Assembly (NCBI RefSeq): GCF_030503435.1
Contig: NZ_JAUKPO010000009.1
Coordinates: forward strand, 124,001 to 188,000
Reading direction: 5' to 3'
DNA: 64,000 nucleotides
Source: Rhodocytophaga aerolata
GTDB lineage: Bacteria; Bacteroidota; Bacteroidia; Cytophagales; 172606-1
Part shown: piece after piece, positions 45,791-53,700 of the stretch
Layout of the letters: each line of letters opens with the position of its first letter
Numbering within the stretch: the first letter of the stretch is position 1
Program-made: the position numbers and the translations under genes
Notes under the pieces: model-generated
The model's input: the letters and a program-made list of their open reading frames with translations, nothing else
Databases searched by the model: none
Told to the model about the DNA's origin: nothing

Positions 45791-45851
45791 AGGAAGGGTG
45801 TACAGGAAAGTAGGTTGATGGTAGCTTTTCAAGATTGAATTTACTGCAAAA

Positions 45852-45882
45852 TTTGTGAAAGTACAGCCAATGCGTAATTTTG
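45852..45882 (+). promoter_or_regulatory. Strong candidate promoter for the AraC-type regulator gene
   Basis: TTTG at 45852-45855, 19-bp spacer and exact TAATTTTG at 45875-45882. The transcript start would fall near 45889, downstream of the in-frame TTG at 45884, which rules that codon out and supports ATG at 45899. Confidence 0.55.
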
Positions 45883-45898
45883 GTTGAGAACTGCTCTT

Positions 45899-47077
45899 AT
45901 GTTAGTAAATGATCATTGGTACGTTGTGGCTATTATAAATTTGCTAGGCATAGCACAAGGGCTATTCACGGCGGTCGCATTATGTACGGTGAAAGCAGGG
46001 AACCGCCAAGCTAACTATTTACTGGCGGCTTTGCTTGTAAGCTTTGCTATTGGCATTGCCGGAGCTACGCTGGGTGCATCGGGTTATTACATGGAGTTTC
46101 CACATTTAATCCGCGTAGGCGATCCGGTGGTATTACTGATTGGCCCGCTGTTTCTTTTCTATGCCCGGTCACTCACGCGGAATAAACTTACCCGCAAAGA
46201 TTTATTACACTTTGTGCCTTTTGCAGGCTATGTTCTTTATCTTATTCCGTTTTTTCTACAACCTGCTGCACAGAAAGTTGCTTTTGTTCAACAGATGCAG
46301 GAATCTACATCGCCTGGAATTTTATTTATTATTTTGCTTCGTTCAGTAATCCTATTGGTTTACACCTACTTTACCTATCGTTTGTTAAATCATTACAATA
46401 AGCAACTAAAGGAACAATTTTCTAATGTGGAAAGGCTGAATCTGGATTGGCTTAACCAGGTAGCTAAACTACTTTTGGTGGTTATCGCCTGTAGCTTTCT
46501 CATGTATGCACTTATTCTTACTGGGCATTTAAGTTTTCTTGTAAGCAACTACCTAACTTCTTTGCTGTTAACGAGTGTCATCTACACGGTAGGTGTATTG
46601 GGTATCCGGCAGGCTAGGGTATTTGTAATGCCAGCTTCTGTAGAAAAAAATGTAGTGACTCACTCTGTACCTGTAGTTCCGGAAGAAGTAAGGCCAGTTG
46701 CCCGGTATGAGAACTCTACCCTTAGCGAAGAAAAATCTCAGAAATACTTGCAAAAGCTGTTGAAAGGAATGCAGCAAGATAAGTTGTACCTCAACCCCGA
46801 TCTATCCTTGCAACTACTGGCCGATACACTGGACATACCAGCGCATTATCTGTCTCAAGTTATTAACGAGCAGCTTGGGCAGAATTTCTACGATTTTATA
46901 AATAGCCACCGGGTGGAAGAAGTAAAAGCCAGATTGCTTGATCCTGCCTACAGCCATTTTACCATCCTGGCAATTGCCTTCGATTCTGGGTTTAACTCTA
47001 AATCGGCCTTCAACCTGGCGTTTAAAAATCAGACTGGCCAGACCCCTTCCCAGTTCCGGGTTCAGGTTAAAAAATAA
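45899..47077 (+). CDS. Membrane-bound AraC-family transcription regulator
   Basis: A 392-residue protein with seven hydrophobic helices in the first ~235 residues and a C-terminal AraC double HTH (about 290-390, with LSLQLLADTLDIPAHYLSQVINE and TILAIAFDSGFNSKSAFNLAFKNQTGQTPSQFR). Such 7TM-AraC proteins occur widely in Bacteroidota; the membrane part may sense a lipid or other hydrophobic signal and hold the DNA-binding domain at the membrane. It is followed by a SRPBCC gene after 164 bp, containing a palindromic repeat. The regulated genes are not known. Confidence 0.9.
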   Translation: MLVNDHWYVVAIINLLGIAQGLFTAVALCTVKAGNRQANYLLAALLVSFAIGIAGATLGASGYYMEFPHLIRVGDPVVLLIGPLFLFYARSLTRNKLTRKDLLHFVPFAGYVLYLIPFFLQPAAQKVAFVQQMQESTSPGILFIILLRSVILLVYTYFTYRLLNHYNKQLKEQFSNVERLNLDWLNQVAKLLLVVIACSFLMYALILTGHLSFLVSNYLTSLLLTSVIYTVGVLGIRQARVFVMPASVEKNVVTHSVPVVPEEVRPVARYENSTLSEEKSQKYLQKLLKGMQQDKLYLNPDLSLQLLADTLDIPAHYLSQVINEQLGQNFYDFINSHRVEEVKARLLDPAYSHFTILAIAFDSGFNSKSAFNLAFKNQTGQTPSQFRVQVKK

Positions 47078-47140
47078 TCCCCTCTATCTTGTATAACAAC
47101 CCTTAGTAGGTACGCAGCTATTTCTCATGCGAAATGAGTG

Positions 47141-47169
47141 CAGGTTTACAAACCTGGACGTCCAGGTTT
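47141..47169. repeat. Overlapping palindromes with AAACCTGG core (REP-like)
   Basis: CAGGTTT-AC-AAACCTG at 47141-47156 overlaps a perfect 20-bp palindrome at 47150-47169 (AAACCTGGAC/GTCCAGGTTT). They sit in the non-coding gap between the AraC and SRPBCC genes. The AAACCTG core recurs in the palindrome at 31878-31910, so they may be members of one dispersed repeat family. Confidence 0.5.
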
Positions 47170-47241
47170 AGCCTTACGAACGATTTTGCCTTTGCAATCC
47201 GGCAACTTTACATCATCTTATTCACTCAACTCACTAGCACA

Positions 47242-47676
47242 ATGAAAACTATCCGCACAGAAATTCAAATAAATGCTTCTCCTGAAAAAATATGGGCTAT
47301 TTTAACCGATTTCGAGCAATATCCTGTATGGAATCCTTTTATTAAAAAAATAAGTGGCGAAAAAAAAGTACAGGGAAGACTTAAAGCATTAATTCAACCG
47401 TATGGGGGGAAAGCCATGGAATTTACGCCGCTTATTCAAACGTATGAAGTTAATTCGGAATTACAGTGGTTAGGCAAATTATGGATTTCCGGATTATTTG
47501 ATGGCCGGCATAGTTTTAAATTGGTTCCGGTAGCGCAGGCACAGACACTGTTAATTCATTCCGAGCAATTTAGTGGCATATTGGTGCCGCTTCTTTGGAA
47601 TAGCTTGCATGCACCCACTTTAAAAGGTTTCGAACTCATGAACCAGGCCCTGAAAGAGCGGGCAGAAAAAAAGTAG
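47242..47676 (+). CDS. SRPBCC-domain protein
   Basis: A 144-residue protein of the SRPBCC/START-like superfamily: INASPEKIWAILTDFEQYPVWNPFIKKISG at residues 8-37 is the usual first strand, helix-grip start and tryptophan motif, and the terminal helix runs from about residue 118 (LHAPTLKGFELMNQALKERAEKK). Proteins of this kind bind hydrophobic ligands or act as polyketide-type cyclases. Cytosolic. The ATG at 47242 starts right at the fold; an open frame back to 47134 crosses the palindrome and was not used. A co-directional universal stress gene follows after 179 bp. Confidence 0.82.
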   Translation: MKTIRTEIQINASPEKIWAILTDFEQYPVWNPFIKKISGEKKVQGRLKALIQPYGGKAMEFTPLIQTYEVNSELQWLGKLWISGLFDGRHSFKLVPVAQAQTLLIHSEQFSGILVPLLWNSLHAPTLKGFELMNQALKERAEKK

Positions 47677-47855
47677 CAAAAAGCAAAAAATGATATACGT
47701 CAGCATGTCTGGTGCTTTCCGTCGTTGGCTGCCATAGAGCAAATAAGCAAATTTGTATTGTTACGAACACAAAAAAAGCTGCTTTACGAGTTTCCTGGAA
47801 AATGGATAATACAGCGCTTCGTTCGTAGGCAATTGGAGAGTAAAACACTACAACT

Positions 47856-48704
47856 ATGAAAAAGATATTAGTTCCTACCGACTTCTCTACGGAAGCAGAC
47901 TATGCCCTGGAAGCAGCCGCCAAGATTGCGGCCACCTCCGGAGCAAGTATAGAATTATTACACATAGTCGAAGATTTGCCACATGAGACGTTTAGCCCTG
48001 CAGGCGATTATATTCCTCAGAATTCTATGGATAAATTGTTTGTGATGAAGCTTATTGAAAAAGCCCATGAGCAGTTGCATGCCCGGATGCAGGATAAAAA
48101 GCTGGCTGGTATCCAGCTTACACATGAGGTAAAAGTAGGCAATGTATATAAGCATATTGCCCAGAGCATAGCCGGCGAACGCGTAGACCTGATAGTGATG
48201 GGTACAAAAGGGGATAGTGGCCTGCATGAGTTATTAGTAGGTTCTAATACGGAAAAAGTAGTGCGGTTTGCCACCTGTCCGGTATTATCTATCCGGAAGC
48301 AACCTGAAGCCTTTGAGCTGAAAAATGTGGTACTGGCAGCAAACTTTGAGGAAAATTATTCTTCCTTTCTCCATAAACTACTCGAGTGGCAAAAGCTATT
48401 TAATTTTAGTTTGCATGTAGTGCATATCAATACGCCGTTAAATTTTGATACTTCAGCCAATATTGAAGAAAAAATGGTGCGGTTCAGCAAAAAATATCAG
48501 CTGCAAAACTATACGTTTACCATCGTCAATGAATTTAGCTATGAGGCAGGTATTATCAATTTTGCTTCTAAAACAAAAGCAGATATGATTGTGATGCTTA
48601 CGCACGGACGACGGGGCTTAGCCTATTTTATGGATGGCAGTATTACCGGTAATGTAGTCAACCATGCCAATATTCCTGTACTTAGTTATAGGATAATTAG
48701 TTAA
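47856..48704 (+). CDS. Universal stress protein, tandem UspA domains
   Basis: A 282-residue protein of two UspA domains (about 1-146 and 152-280). Domain 1 starts KILVPTDFSTEADYALE and ends with the G-X2-G-X9-G(S/T) ATP-binding pattern, MGTKGDSGLHELLVGSNTEKVV. Domain 2 begins NVVLAANFEENYSSF and ends with VMLTHGRRGLAYFMDGSITGNVV, with the loop partly changed. Such proteins bind ATP and accumulate in stationary phase and under respiratory or hypoxic stress; they often accompany redox-responsive regulators. It lies between SRPBCC and the two-component cluster, separated from the latter by a terminator. Confidence 0.92.
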   Translation: MKKILVPTDFSTEADYALEAAAKIAATSGASIELLHIVEDLPHETFSPAGDYIPQNSMDKLFVMKLIEKAHEQLHARMQDKKLAGIQLTHEVKVGNVYKHIAQSIAGERVDLIVMGTKGDSGLHELLVGSNTEKVVRFATCPVLSIRKQPEAFELKNVVLAANFEENYSSFLHKLLEWQKLFNFSLHVVHINTPLNFDTSANIEEKMVRFSKKYQLQNYTFTIVNEFSYEAGIINFASKTKADMIVMLTHGRRGLAYFMDGSITGNVVNHANIPVLSYRIIS

Positions 48705-48741
48705 ATAAAGATTAATAAGTGTTTGATTTGTTTGGCAAAGA

Positions 48742-48764
48742 CCCTGCTTTTTAAGCAGGGCTTT
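48742..48764. terminator. Bidirectional terminator after the universal stress gene
   Basis: 8-bp stem CCCTGCTT/AAGCAGGG (48742-48749 with 48753-48760), 3-nt loop, then CTTTT on the plus strand. It lies between the convergent stress-protein gene and the receiver-Crp gene. Confidence 0.7.
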
Positions 48765-48768
48765 TGTG

Positions 48769-49818
48769 TTAATTTTTCATTCTTTCCAGCTTTGTTTTAT
48801 TTAACAGGCGAATGGTTTTGCCTGAGATTTCTATCAGTTTTTCGTCTTTAAAGTCGGATAGTGTGCGGATTACGGTTTCTTTTGAGGCTCCGGTAAGCGC
48901 AGAAAGATCTTCCCTGGATACTGGGAATCCATTTTCAGCAGCATTTTCTTTGTCGTACCGGGTACACATCATCAGCAGGGATTCGGCCACCCGTTTCCGT
49001 ACTGAGTTGTAGGCAAGTTTTAACAGGCGGTCTTCTTTATCAATAACGTTGTTGGTCAGTAGCTTAATAAACTTGCCGGATACTTCCCGGTTTTGATGCA
49101 ATAAGGCAAAGAAATCTTGCTTCTGGATCACGCATAACTGACATTCCTCCAGAGCTGCCGCTGATTCGGTGTATCTGTTTTCTTCTAACAAATCTATATA
49201 CCCGATAAATTCGCCAGCTGCATGTAAGCCAGTGATAAATTCACGGCCATCTTCGTTGGTTTTGTATGTTTTAATTTTTCCCTGAATAATATAGTAAAGC
49301 GCATGGGGGTGGCTGCCTTCCGAAAAAATAACATGTTTTTTCTTCACCTGTACAATCTTGCGTTCGTCGGCCAGGAGTTTATCCAACTCTTCCAGACCCC
49401 GGGAAGTAATGGCAGAAGCATTTCCGGCACCGGCAGTTTGTTTCAGCCGGTCGTTTTTAGCCAGGCGCATCTCAATGGCATCTAATAATGCCAGGTCGTC
49501 AAAAGGTTTAGTCAGGTAGTCGTCGGCACCCAGGTTCATTCCTTTGCGGAAATCGTCTTTCTCTGATTTTGCCGTAAGAAAAATAAAGGGGATTCCAGCT
49601 GTAGCAGGATTTTTCCCCAACATATGAAGCACCCCATAGCCATCCAGTTCGGGCATCATGATATCGCAGATTATCAGGTCGGGAATTTCTTTTTTTGCCA
49701 GCTCCACACCTACTTTCCCATTCTCCGCGGTTAGTACTTCATAGTTAGCCAGTTCTAATATTTCTGCTGTGTTTTCTCTTACATCTGGGTTGTCTTCTAT
49801 TAATAATATCTTTCTCAT
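48769..49818 (-). CDS. Response regulator fused to Crp/Fnr-type DNA-binding protein
   Basis: A 349-residue fusion: receiver domain (1-120, LLIEDNPDVREN, phospho-acceptor Asp52 in CDIMMPELDG, conserved Lys in LTKPFDD), a linker, a cyclic-nucleotide-binding-like sensor (about 165-265, VIFSEGSHPHALYYIIQGKIKTY and GEFIGYIDLL) and a Crp-type helix-turn-helix (about 285-340, VSREDLSALTGASKETVIRTLSDF). The R-x-S cAMP motif is missing and the N-terminal Fe-S cysteines of FNR are absent, so the output is probably controlled by phosphorylation at the receiver. ATG 49818 is preferred to TTG 49854. It is the last gene of the two-component cluster, and probably the output regulator. Confidence 0.92.
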   Translation of the reverse strand: MRKILLIEDNPDVRENTAEILELANYEVLTAENGKVGVELAKKEIPDLIICDIMMPELDGYGVLHMLGKNPATAGIPFIFLTAKSEKDDFRKGMNLGADDYLTKPFDDLALLDAIEMRLAKNDRLKQTAGAGNASAITSRGLEELDKLLADERKIVQVKKKHVIFSEGSHPHALYYIIQGKIKTYKTNEDGREFITGLHAAGEFIGYIDLLEENRYTESAAALEECQLCVIQKQDFFALLHQNREVSGKFIKLLTNNVIDKEDRLLKLAYNSVRKRVAESLLMMCTRYDKENAAENGFPVSREDLSALTGASKETVIRTLSDFKDEKLIEISGKTIRLLNKTKLERMKN

Positions 49819-49857
49819 CGAAAATAAAAGTAAGGTTAATATCCATGGTAGCACTAA

Positions 49858-51096
49858 CTACCGGATTTTGCCAATGGCAAGCGGAAGCATAATGGTAAAT
49901 GTGCTGCCTTTGTTTATTTCACTATTAAATTTAATAATTCCGCTCATTAATTCTACATATCTTTTTACGATTGTTAGCCCCAAACCAGTGCCTTGAATAT
50001 TGGTTACATTTTGTGCACGGTAAAAGCGGCTGAATAAGTGTTGCTTATCGGAATCGGGTATGCCAATGCCATGGTCGGTTACGGCAATCATACAGGCTTT
50101 ATCAGTGATAGACGAACTCAATTCAATGGGTTTCCCTGCCTCAGAGTATTTGCTGGCATTGGAGAGCAGGTTGAGCAGGGCATTTTTCAACAGTTGTTTG
50201 TCGGTATGCAAATTGCTGTTTTCTCCCTGATGTGTATAGATAATATGTTGCCCTTCTTTTAGCATGGGCGTAATTTCCTCGATTAACTCCTCTGAAAAAT
50301 GCCGGATATCAATATCTGTAGGATCATTGGTAACTTTTCCTTCTTCCAGTTTTCCGATGGAAAGAAAGTCGTTCAGGATGCCGGTGAGGTTGTTTACAGA
50401 AGATTTAATGCGGCTAATATGTTTCTGGCGTTTCTCCTCATCGCCGGGTGCGTTGTATTTAGCTATCAGCGAAGCAGAAGAAAGAATGGTGCTTAGGGGT
50501 GTACGGAACTCATGGGAGGCTATGGTTACAAACTTGGATTTCATGGTGTTAAGTTCCCGTTCTTTTTCCAGTGCTTTAAGCGTTTCTTTCTCTGCCCGTT
50601 TTAAATTTTCATTGGTATGTTCTAGTTTTTTCAAGGCTAGTTCCAGGTCCTGTGTCCGCTGCTCTACGCGTCTTTCCAGGTCCATATTCAGCTGCCGGAT
50701 TTGTTTCAGATTACGGGCATGTTCTATCGAGTAGCGGATGGAGCGTTCCAGTTGGTAAGGATTCAGGGTAGCTTTTACTATATAATCGGCTGCTCCGGCT
50801 TTCATCGCTTTTTCATCAATCTCCTGATCGCCCTGCCCGGTAAGCAGAATAAGCGGCGTGGTACACCCACTTCCAATAGCTTCGCGGATAAGTTCCAGGC
50901 CACTGTTTATACCCAGGCGGTAATCTACCAGGTAAATATCATGCTTTGCTTGGTCAATGTTCTCTTTCCCTTTTTCGTAAGAATTAACCCACTCCAGAAG
51001 ATACTTTTTGTTGGGAATATCTTCAATAATATCCTGTGTGATGATATAATCTTCTTCATCATCGTCTATGAGTAGTATCTTTATCACTTCCTCCAT
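49858..51096 (-). CDS. Hybrid protein: receiver domain followed by histidine kinase
   Basis: A 412-residue cytosolic protein: receiver domain (about 6-122, phospho-acceptor Asp58 in YLVDYRLG, Lys in DYIVKATL), a coiled-coil linker (about 125-180), HisKA with His195 in ASHEFRTPLS, and HATPase (about 295-408, N-box NALLNLLSNASKYS, G-boxes DHGIGIP and GTGLGLTIV). In this order the receiver is an input that can be phosphorylated by another kinase and then control its own kinase; the downstream receiver-Crp protein is the natural target. There is no membrane helix. The next gene starts 39 bp downstream. Confidence 0.92.
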   Translation of the reverse strand: MEEVIKILLIDDDEEDYIITQDIIEDIPNKKYLLEWVNSYEKGKENIDQAKHDIYLVDYRLGINSGLELIREAIGSGCTTPLILLTGQGDQEIDEKAMKAGAADYIVKATLNPYQLERSIRYSIEHARNLKQIRQLNMDLERRVEQRTQDLELALKKLEHTNENLKRAEKETLKALEKERELNTMKSKFVTIASHEFRTPLSTILSSASLIAKYNAPGDEEKRQKHISRIKSSVNNLTGILNDFLSIGKLEEGKVTNDPTDIDIRHFSEELIEEITPMLKEGQHIIYTHQGENSNLHTDKQLLKNALLNLLSNASKYSEAGKPIELSSSITDKACMIAVTDHGIGIPDSDKQHLFSRFYRAQNVTNIQGTGLGLTIVKRYVELMSGIIKFNSEINKGSTFTIMLPLAIGKIR

Positions 51097-51192
51097 TTAT
51101 GCTGTGTGTAAGTTGTAAAAGATGGATGTATAAAGCAGGCATGCCAGCCTTTGCCGGAAAATAACTAATATGCCTATAAACCATTAAACTTA

Positions 51193-51648
51193 TTACCGTT
51201 TGGGAGGTAGCTCTACAATCTCAAACCAGTATTTTCCTAGTGTTTTCATGATTTCGACCATCGATGAAAAGGTGACGGGTTTGGTTATGAAGGAACTTAC
51301 GCCCAGATCGTAGGTTTTGATAATGTCTTCTTCGGCTTTGGATGTGGTAAGCACCACAATGGGAATAATGCGCAGTTTCGGATCTGCTTTTATTTCTTTA
51401 ACAGCTTCGCGGCCATCTTTCCGGGGCATATTTAGATCCAGAAGAATGAGGCCGGGAGAGGGGTATTTTGCTTTATCCACATATTTGCCCCGGTTACGCA
51501 AATAGTCCATCAGTTCTTCGCCATCTTCTACAAAATGAACCATGTTTGCCAGCCGGCTTTCTTCTAAAGCGTCGTTGACCAGCATCCGGTCTTCGGCATC
51601 GTCGTCTGCTACAAGTATCACTATTGAAGTATGAGTTTGTTTCGCCAT
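51193..51648 (-). CDS. Rcp1-like single-domain response regulator
   Basis: A 151-residue receiver-only protein. The acidic pocket is VADDDAEDR (about residues 13-21), the phospho-acceptor Asp71 in LLDLNMPRKDG, the conserved Thr/Lys in VLTTSKAEEDI and ITKPV. The type resembles the Rcp1 family that pairs with phytochrome-like kinases (receivers with a longer C-terminal tail and DGEEALxYL-like N-terminal helix). It lies directly after the PAS kinase of the cluster (102 bp) and is the natural acceptor for it; single-domain receivers often carry phosphate to another domain. A -7 element lies about 65 bp upstream. Confidence 0.9.
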   Translation of the reverse strand: MAKQTHTSIVILVADDDAEDRMLVNDALEESRLANMVHFVEDGEELMDYLRNRGKYVDKAKYPSPGLILLDLNMPRKDGREAVKEIKADPKLRIIPIVVLTTSKAEEDIIKTYDLGVSSFITKPVTFSSMVEIMKTLGKYWFEIVELPPKR

Positions 51649-51712
51649 AAGAATAGATAAAAAAATAAAAACGGAAATATCGGATCTTTAGCTTACCAGA
51701 AGAGGGTAGAAG

Positions 51713-51720
51713 CAAAAGTA
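51713..51720 (-). promoter_or_regulatory. Possible -7 element before the Rcp1-like gene
   Basis: Minus-strand TACTTTTG, an exact TAnnTTTG, 65 bp before the ATG of the receiver gene; no -33 seen. It would allow the last three genes of the cluster to be expressed apart from the PAS kinase. Confidence 0.25.
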
Positions 51721-51750
51721 ATAGAAAGTTGCTAGTTGTTCTATACTATA

Positions 51751-53259
51751 TCAGGTGTTTTTTGGTTGCTTGGTAGCCAAGGTAACAATAAAGGTAGAAC
51801 CTTTTCCTGGCTCGCTTTTAGCCGTGATGTTGCCTCCATGCCGGATAGCTATTTTGCGGCAAATGGCTAAGCCAATGCCCGAACCTTCATACTTCTGGCC
51901 TTCCAACCGTTGAAATACATTAAAAATTTTATCCAGATATTTTTCATCAAAGCCAATGCCGTTATCTTCAACAGATAACTCTATCAATTCATCGCCTGGT
52001 GTGGCTATTAAATGGGCTTTCCGTTGCAAATGTTTGGTGGTAATTTTAATTACCGGAGAGGTATCTGCTTTCCGGAATTTCAATGCATTGGCTAATAAGT
52101 TCTGGAATAATTGCCGCATTTGTATGGGTTCTGCTTCAATCACAGGTAGTTTTACGGCTTCAATATGGGCATTCGACTGGTTAATGGCTACTTCCAGATC
52201 CGAGAGCACACCTTCCAGGATTTCGTTAAGATCTACTTTGCAAAATGGCTGCGCTTTGGTTGTAACTCTGGAAAAGGTAAGCAAGTCGTTAATCAAACTC
52301 TGCATTCGCGAAGCGGCATTTAGCATCCGGTTTATATAATCTTTACCTTGGTCACTCAAGGCATCTGCTTCTTTGGACTTAAGCCTGTCGCCAAATGCTT
52401 GTATTTTGCGGAGCGGCTCTTGTAAATCGTGGGATGACACATAGGCAAAATCCTGTAATTCGGCATTGCTGCGTTCTAGTTCATTGGCATAGCGCCTTAG
52501 TCTTTCCTCTGACAGTTTCTGCTCTGTAATATCGTGAATAAAGCCGGTAAATACCCGCCTATGCAGCAAATGTACTTCGCTGATACTTAAGTGAAAGGGA
52601 AAGGTAGTGCCATCTTTACGTAAACCAGTAACCTCGCGGCCAATGCCAATGATCCGGCCAATGCCAGTTTGCATATAATTCTGCATGTAGCGGTCATGTG
52701 AACTTTTGTCGGGTTCTGGCATTAACATATTCACACTTTTGCCCATTAGTTCTTCTGGCTGATAACCAAATAGCTTGGATGCCGAAGGATTTACCATTTC
52801 TATAATTCCCCGTTCACTAATGGTAATAATGCCATCTACTGCACTGCGGATAATGGCATCTATCCGGTTCTCACTGATCTGTAAGGCTTCCTGCATTTGC
52901 TTCATATCCGAAGTATCGTGAATAGTGCAGGTATAAAAAATATTCCCATTCAAATCAATGGTGCTTTTGCTCAGTACAAAAGGAAAGGTGGTGCCGTCTT
53001 TCCGTACGCCTTCCAGTTGCTGTGTTTTGCCAGTATACTCGCGGATGTTAAAGTCCTGAAACGGCTGGGAGAGTAATTTGTAAAAAGGCAAACCAATAAT
53101 ATCATCCAATTCGTACTTAAAAATAGAAAGCGTTGCTGGATTTACAGACGTGATATGACAGTTTGTATCCAAGGTAAGAATGCCATCCAGCAAGTGGTCT
53201 ATAATAGCTTTTAACTGGGAATAATTATCGGCATTTTTATGGTTTAGTGGCATAGGCAT
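51751..53259 (-). CDS. PAS-PAS sensor histidine kinase with FixL-like heme-PAS signature
   Basis: A 502-residue cytosolic kinase: PAS 1 (about 14-120), PAS 2 (about 130-248), HisKA with His277 in SSHDLQEPLRK, HATPase (about 385-495; NLLANALKF, DNGIGFDE, GSGIGLAI). PAS 2 follows FixL closely: LMPEPDKSSHDRYM places His188 at the position of the FixL heme-ligand histidine (BjFixL His200), and GIGREVTGLRKDGTTFP puts Arg208 at the position of the distal arginine (BjFixL Arg220). Oxygen- or NO-sensing through heme is therefore a fair prediction; FixL Arg206 is not conserved (Asn194). The kinase core is of the bacteriophytochrome type, matching the Rcp1-like receiver next door. ATG at 53259 or 53253. 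Confidence 0.92.
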   Translation of the reverse strand: MPMPLNHKNADNYSQLKAIIDHLLDGILTLDTNCHITSVNPATLSIFKYELDDIIGLPFYKLLSQPFQDFNIREYTGKTQQLEGVRKDGTTFPFVLSKSTIDLNGNIFYTCTIHDTSDMKQMQEALQISENRIDAIIRSAVDGIITISERGIIEMVNPSASKLFGYQPEELMGKSVNMLMPEPDKSSHDRYMQNYMQTGIGRIIGIGREVTGLRKDGTTFPFHLSISEVHLLHRRVFTGFIHDITEQKLSEERLRRYANELERSNAELQDFAYVSSHDLQEPLRKIQAFGDRLKSKEADALSDQGKDYINRMLNAASRMQSLINDLLTFSRVTTKAQPFCKVDLNEILEGVLSDLEVAINQSNAHIEAVKLPVIEAEPIQMRQLFQNLLANALKFRKADTSPVIKITTKHLQRKAHLIATPGDELIELSVEDNGIGFDEKYLDKIFNVFQRLEGQKYEGSGIGLAICRKIAIRHGGNITAKSEPGKGSTFIVTLATKQPKNT

Positions 53260-53700
53260 TTAACTGGGAATAAACAAATGTAAGGAATATGATGGGCTGA
53301 AAAAACGGTAACTGTTGAAAATCCATAGTTGTGGAGCAGAAACAATAAACAAACCGGCTGATAGTTTTTGTAGTGGAGGTATCAAATCACAGGATACTAC
53401 TATTTACTATCTGCTATTTATCTATTAATAAAAAATAGACGATAGATACACCTGTTACCAGGATTGTAGCAACTAGCTTTTATAAATCGTGTAAATGAAA
53501 TTTTTTGCTATTATTTATGCGAAGTGATTCTTAGAGACTACGTGTATTTGGCCTGTTTATTTGTAGGAATCCTTACTATTTTCACTTAAATGCAAATCCA
53601 GTATAGCTACTAAAAGTCAAGGAAGCTCTTAGAAGAGAATCTGCAACTTTTTGAAAAGAATCGTATTATTGAGTTATTACCTGGCACAGCCATTTACCCT
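53260..53700. other. Intergenic region between the PAS kinase and dinB
   Basis: 441 bp between divergent genes. A minus-strand -7 element (53275-53282) lies near the kinase start. An imperfect 13-bp inverted repeat (53407-53419 with 53433-53445, two mismatches) sits in an AT-rich stretch and could be a protein-binding site. No gene was seen. Confidence 0.4.
53275..53282 (-). promoter_or_regulatory. Possible -7 element for the PAS kinase
   Basis: Minus-strand TACATTTG, an exact TAnnTTTG, 16 bp before the ATG. The -33 element is not evident and the leader would be very short. Confidence 0.25.

Noticed and set aside
48769-49818. FNR-type Fe-S oxygen sensor
   Set aside because: The Crp-like part lacks the N-terminal cysteine cluster; any oxygen sensing is more likely in the PAS kinase.
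53407-53445. Imperfect inverted repeat upstream of dinB as a LexA box
   Set aside because: Two mismatches, AT-rich, 250 bp from the start and no resemblance to a known SOS operator.
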